This document shows, one piece after another, positions 63,820-64,000 of a stretch of 64,000 bases of DNA. Origin of the DNA: Ignatzschineria cameli (GTDB taxonomy: Bacteria > Pseudomonadota > Gammaproteobacteria > Cardiobacteriales > Wohlfahrtiimonadaceae); the NCBI RefSeq assembly GCF_003121895.1, contig NZ_QEWW01000003.1, positions 186,001 to 250,000 on the forward strand, given 5' to 3'. The translations under genes were made by a program, and so were the position numbers. Under the pieces are notes generated by a model. That model did no database searches, was not told where the DNA came from, and saw only the letters and a list, made by a program, of their open reading frames with translations. Position 1 is the first letter of the stretch, and each line of letters opens with the position of its first letter.

Positions 63820-64000
63820 ATGCTTGATTTTGACAAAGTTTGGTCTCTTTATGATACCCATTACAATCATGACCGACTCTTTCCGAACAGTAGTGCTCCC
63901 ATTAAAGCTGTAGAGCAGGTTGACTCCCTACTCGCAATCAAAGATCAGTATGATATCTTATTGCTCGATGGCTTCGGCGTCCTCAATATCGGCGGTACAG
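63820..64000 (+). CDS. HAD-superfamily (subfamily IIA, NagD-like) hydrolase, partial
   Basis: The first 60 residues are present; the rest lies beyond the window. YDILLLDGFGVLNIGG near residues 46-61 is the HAD motif I of the IIA group (DxxGVL); the first catalytic aspartate is replaced by the usual D of LLDGFGVL. GAGG precedes ATG at 63820. Members dephosphorylate small phosphoesters; substrate unknown. Confidence 0.7.
   Translation, partial: MLDFDKVWSLYDTHYNHDRLFPNSSAPIKAVEQVDSLLAIKDQYDILLLDGFGVLNIGGT

Overview
This 64 kb window looks like the chromosome of a low-GC gammaproteobacterium. It carries RecA, Tol-Pal, MinCDE, LptABC, MsbA, RluC, HslR, HflD, MiaA, UbiD and a long RNase E in typical gammaproteobacterial forms. 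A Cardiobacteriales-type organism (Ignatzschineria or Wohlfahrtiimonas relatives) would fit, but that placement is a guess from gene style and base composition, not a database result. Most of the window is housekeeping sequence. Both ends cut genes: rsmG on the left and a HAD-family hydrolase on the right.

Layout. 0-2.8 kb: a minus-strand molybdenum cofactor operon (moaD-moaE-mobA-moeA) running into rsmG. 3-4.6 kb: a metal ABC transporter permease and ATPase without a binding protein. 5-10.1 kb: pilZ, tatD, hldE, recA, rluC. 10.2-12.9 kb: ybgC-tolQ-tolR-tolA. 13-14.7 kb: a b-type cytochrome with a 36-residue companion, and a tyrosine phosphatase. 14.9 kb: tRNA-Leu(TAA), followed by an AT-rich accessory segment to about 19.7 kb. 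19.9-22.2 kb: two unrecognised exported proteins. 22.4-32.2 kb: CitMHS transporter, DUF1345 protein, hflD, a KamA/EpmB-type radical SAM enzyme, miaA, an orphan TAXI-like binding protein, tRNA-Asn, corC and mrcB. 32.4-36.6 kb: an LpoP-like lipoprotein and rne. 36.8-44.5 kb: ahpC, xerC, aspA, hslR, minE, minD, minC, slyD, rpiA. 44.8-50.5 kb: lptC-lptA-lptB, sbcB, an EEP-family nuclease or phosphatase, comF and a 6S RNA gene. 51-64 kb: an OmpA-like protein, msbA, pal, tolB, hpt, hemA, a Slp-like lipoprotein, ubiD, a sulfatase-fold membrane enzyme, a MATE transporter and the truncated HAD protein.

The most interesting part is the segment downstream of tRNA-Leu. A 52-bp block containing the tRNA 3' end and its terminator hairpin is repeated, at about 81% identity by hand alignment, 3.8 kb downstream; this is what an old site-specific integration leaves behind. 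Inside lies a three-gene operon: a STAS-like/HATPase protein, a DUF4325-type STAS-like protein and a single-pass membrane protein. Its layout resembles the kinase/STAS partner-switch modules known from sporulation and stress control. Its promoter has a perfect -35 box, and the -10 box sits inside a near-perfect 18-bp inverted repeat. Behind the operon are six TGTAAC-type sites, three in each orientation, each set spaced exactly 11 bp. No integrase remains. The right side is overwritten by an IS3-family element whose orfA is frameshifted, and by a fragment of a second transposase. I propose the three genes as a candidate undescribed signalling or defence module; the function is inference.

Elsewhere, usually compact clusters are split: tolQRA and tolB-pal lie 41 kb apart, and minC is separated from minDE by 742 bp of repetitive AT-rich DNA. 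The recA promoter is flanked by two copies of a 13-bp element that could be a non-canonical SOS operator.
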